From positions 16,575 to 23,777 of the forward strand of contig DDFA01000024.1 of the NCBI GenBank assembly GCA_002336975.1: a stretch of 7,203 bases of DNA. The letters run 5' to 3'. The stretch is from Phyllobacteriaceae bacterium UBA1940 (lineage in GTDB: Bacteria; Pseudomonadota; Alphaproteobacteria; Rhizobiales; Rhizobiaceae). The notes under the pieces were generated by a model that had not been told where the DNA came from, did no database searches, and was given only the letters and a program-made list of their open reading frames with translations. This document shows positions 6,136 to 7,203 of the stretch, one piece after another. A program made the translations under genes and the position numbers. Position 1 is the stretch's first letter; each line of letters opens with the position of its first letter.

Positions 6136-6642
6136 CTAGCCTTCCACGGACCCGAACGCGGCCGCATATGCGAGCCTTCCCGTCGTCGGGGCATCGCCGA
6201 AACCGTGCGCCTGCAGCGCCTCGCCCTGGAAGATGCTGTCGAAGCCGGCGGCGCGCGCATGCGAATATCTGAACCGGCCGTAATAGGCGGGGTCGCCGAG
6301 CACCACCGACAGGGTTTCGCCGGCCTGCTTGAGGCGGACATGGCCTTCGCGGATCAGCGCCCCGCCGATGCCGGAACTCTGGAACGACGGTTCGACCGCC
6401 AAAGGCGCGAGCGCCACGGCGTTGAACGGCTTGCCCGGGCCGACGATGCGCAGGCGCGAGAACAGGATGTGGCCGACGATCGAGCCCTCTTCTTCGGCGA
6501 CGAGTTCGAGCACCGCGTCGCCGGCCGCGACGACGGCGTCGACCAGATCGGCCTCGTCACGCCGGCCGAAGGCGCGGGTTTCCACCGCATGGATGGCGGC
6601 CCGGTCGCCAGGCGTCGCGGCGCGGATGGCAAGCATGCTCAT
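6136..6642 (-). CDS. GNAT family N-acetyltransferase (YhbS/COG3153-like)
   Basis: A 168-residue soluble enzyme expected to transfer an acetyl group from acetyl-CoA to an amine; the acceptor is unknown. The fold is visible in order: [23 protein letters not shown] (4-26), the [13 protein letters not shown] strand (54-66), [25 protein letters not shown] (76-100) with the acetyl-CoA pyrophosphate loop QSSGIGG at 88-94, and [14 protein letters not shown] (113-126), whose GDPAYYGRF stretch is typical of COG3153. The ATG at 6642 overlaps the fmt stop as ATGA; an ATG at 6636 is possible. Longer open frame upstream lies within fmt and is a shadow. Its place between fmt and truA, with a 4-base overlap and a 6-base gap, implies a single transcript. 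A role in translation or protein N-terminal modification is tempting but rests only on context. Confidence 0.9.
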   Translation of the reverse strand: MSMLAIRAATPGDRAAIHAVETRAFGRRDEADLVDAVVAAGDAVLELVAEEEGSIVGHILFSRLRIVGPGKPFNAVALAPLAVEPSFQSSGIGGALIREGHVRLKQAGETLSVVLGDPAYYGRFRYSHARAAGFDSIFQGEALQAHGFGDAPTTGRLAYAAAFGSVEG

Positions 6643-7203
6643 GGCAGGATCGTCCCAGTTGAAATCGGTGCGCCGCGCAGGAAATCGCCGGCCGGCATCG
6701 GCTTGCCGCCGGCGCGCTGGACAGTCGTCAGCCGCACGGCGCCGTCGCCGCAGGCGACGGTCAACCGGTCGTCGAGCGCCTGGCCCGGCTGGCCGGCGCC
6801 GTAGGCGAGCGTCGAACCGAGCAGCTTGACGCGCTCGCCGCCGATCTCGGCCCATGCGCCGGGAAAGGGCGACAGCGCCCGGATGCGGTTGTGAACTTGA
6901 GCCGCCGGTTTTGTCCAGTCGATGCGGGTCTCGGCCTTGTCGATCTTGGACGCGTAGGTGACGCCGTCCTGCGGTTGCGCCGTCAACGGCAGGTCGCCGG
7001 CCTCCAGCCGCGCCAGCGCCTCGACCATCGCCTCGGCGGTCAGGCGCGACAGCGCGTCGTGCAGTTCGCCGCCCGTCATCTCTGGTCCGATGGCGAGTGT
7101 TTTCGTCAGCGCCACGGGCCCCGTGTCGAGGCCTGCCTCCATGCGCATGATCATCACTCCGGTTTCGGCGTCGCCGGTCATGATCGCGCGCTGGATCGGC
7201 GCC
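6639..7203 (-). CDS. fmt: methionyl-tRNA formyltransferase, C-terminal part (5' end beyond right window edge)
   Basis: Fmt formylates Met-tRNAfMet with 10-formyl-tetrahydrofolate to make the bacterial initiator tRNA. About 187 of some 310 codons are visible, read leftward from the edge. The first visible residues, [19 protein letters not shown], directly follow the position of the catalytic HxSLLPxxRG segment, which is therefore outside; MEAGLDTGP is also typical. The linker and C-terminal domain that binds tRNA follow, with [14 protein letters not shown] and [14 protein letters not shown], the best-known signatures of this half. The protein ends in [11 protein letters not shown], and its TGA overlaps the ATG of the acetyltransferase gene. 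The gene looks intact within the window. In many bacteria def (peptide deformylase) lies next to fmt; here it would lie to the right of the window if present. Confidence 0.96.
   Translation of the reverse strand, partial: APIQRAIMTGDAETGVMIMRMEAGLDTGPVALTKTLAIGPEMTGGELHDALSRLTAEAMVEALARLEAGDLPLTAQPQDGVTYASKIDKAETRIDWTKPAAQVHNRIRALSPFPGAWAEIGGERVKLLGSTLAYGAGQPGQALDDRLTVACGDGAVRLTTVQRAGGKPMPAGDFLRGAPISTGTILP

Noticed and set aside
6643..6855. 71-residue arginine-rich extension of the YhbS-like acetyltransferase
   Set aside because: It lies inside fmt in another frame; the ATG at 6642 with the ATGA overlap gives a complete GNAT fold.

Overview
The window is high-GC DNA with dense, short-spaced genes. 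It looks like an alphaproteobacterial chromosome, most likely Hyphomicrobiales and close to Mesorhizobium or Phyllobacteriaceae. This is inferred from the style of the DapE, TruA and Fmt proteins and from the order dapE / small membrane protein / truA / acetyltransferase / fmt, not from any database search. No tRNA, rRNA, CRISPR array, insertion sequence or prophage gene was seen.

Left part (1-1021, minus strand): a two-gene unit. A DUF6875-like protein of unknown function (377-1021) is followed, with a 4-base ATGA overlap, by the first 126 codons of a CelD/BcsL-type GNAT acetyltransferase that runs off the left edge.

Gap (1022-1334): 313 bases. On the plus strand it holds a possible 29-codon ORF with a perfect AAGGAG ribosome site. 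That site lies in the arm of a small hairpin, and a larger imperfect hairpin spans the ORF's stop codon. This is the least explained stretch of the window.

Middle (1335-3489, minus strand): a ketopantoate-reductase-like NAD(P) enzyme (2464-3489) followed 70 bases later by a ten-helix-type TDT/TehA/SLAC1 family anion or C4-dicarboxylate/tellurite transporter (1335-2393). They may share a transcript. The reductase starts 105 bases from dapE, which is transcribed the other way.

Right part (3595-7203): dapE (lysine/diaminopimelate synthesis) and a small five-helix membrane protein one base downstream form a plus-strand pair. They converge on, and overlap by 16 bases, a minus-strand translation-related set read in the order fmt (5' end outside the window), a YhbS-like GNAT acetyltransferase and truA. 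Fmt formylates initiator tRNA and TruA pseudouridylates the tRNA anticodon arm. The acetyltransferase between them is tightly coupled but has no assigned substrate.

Most of the window is ordinary housekeeping. The best candidates for something undescribed are the DUF6875-acetyltransferase pair and the small plus-strand unit in the 1022-1334 gap.
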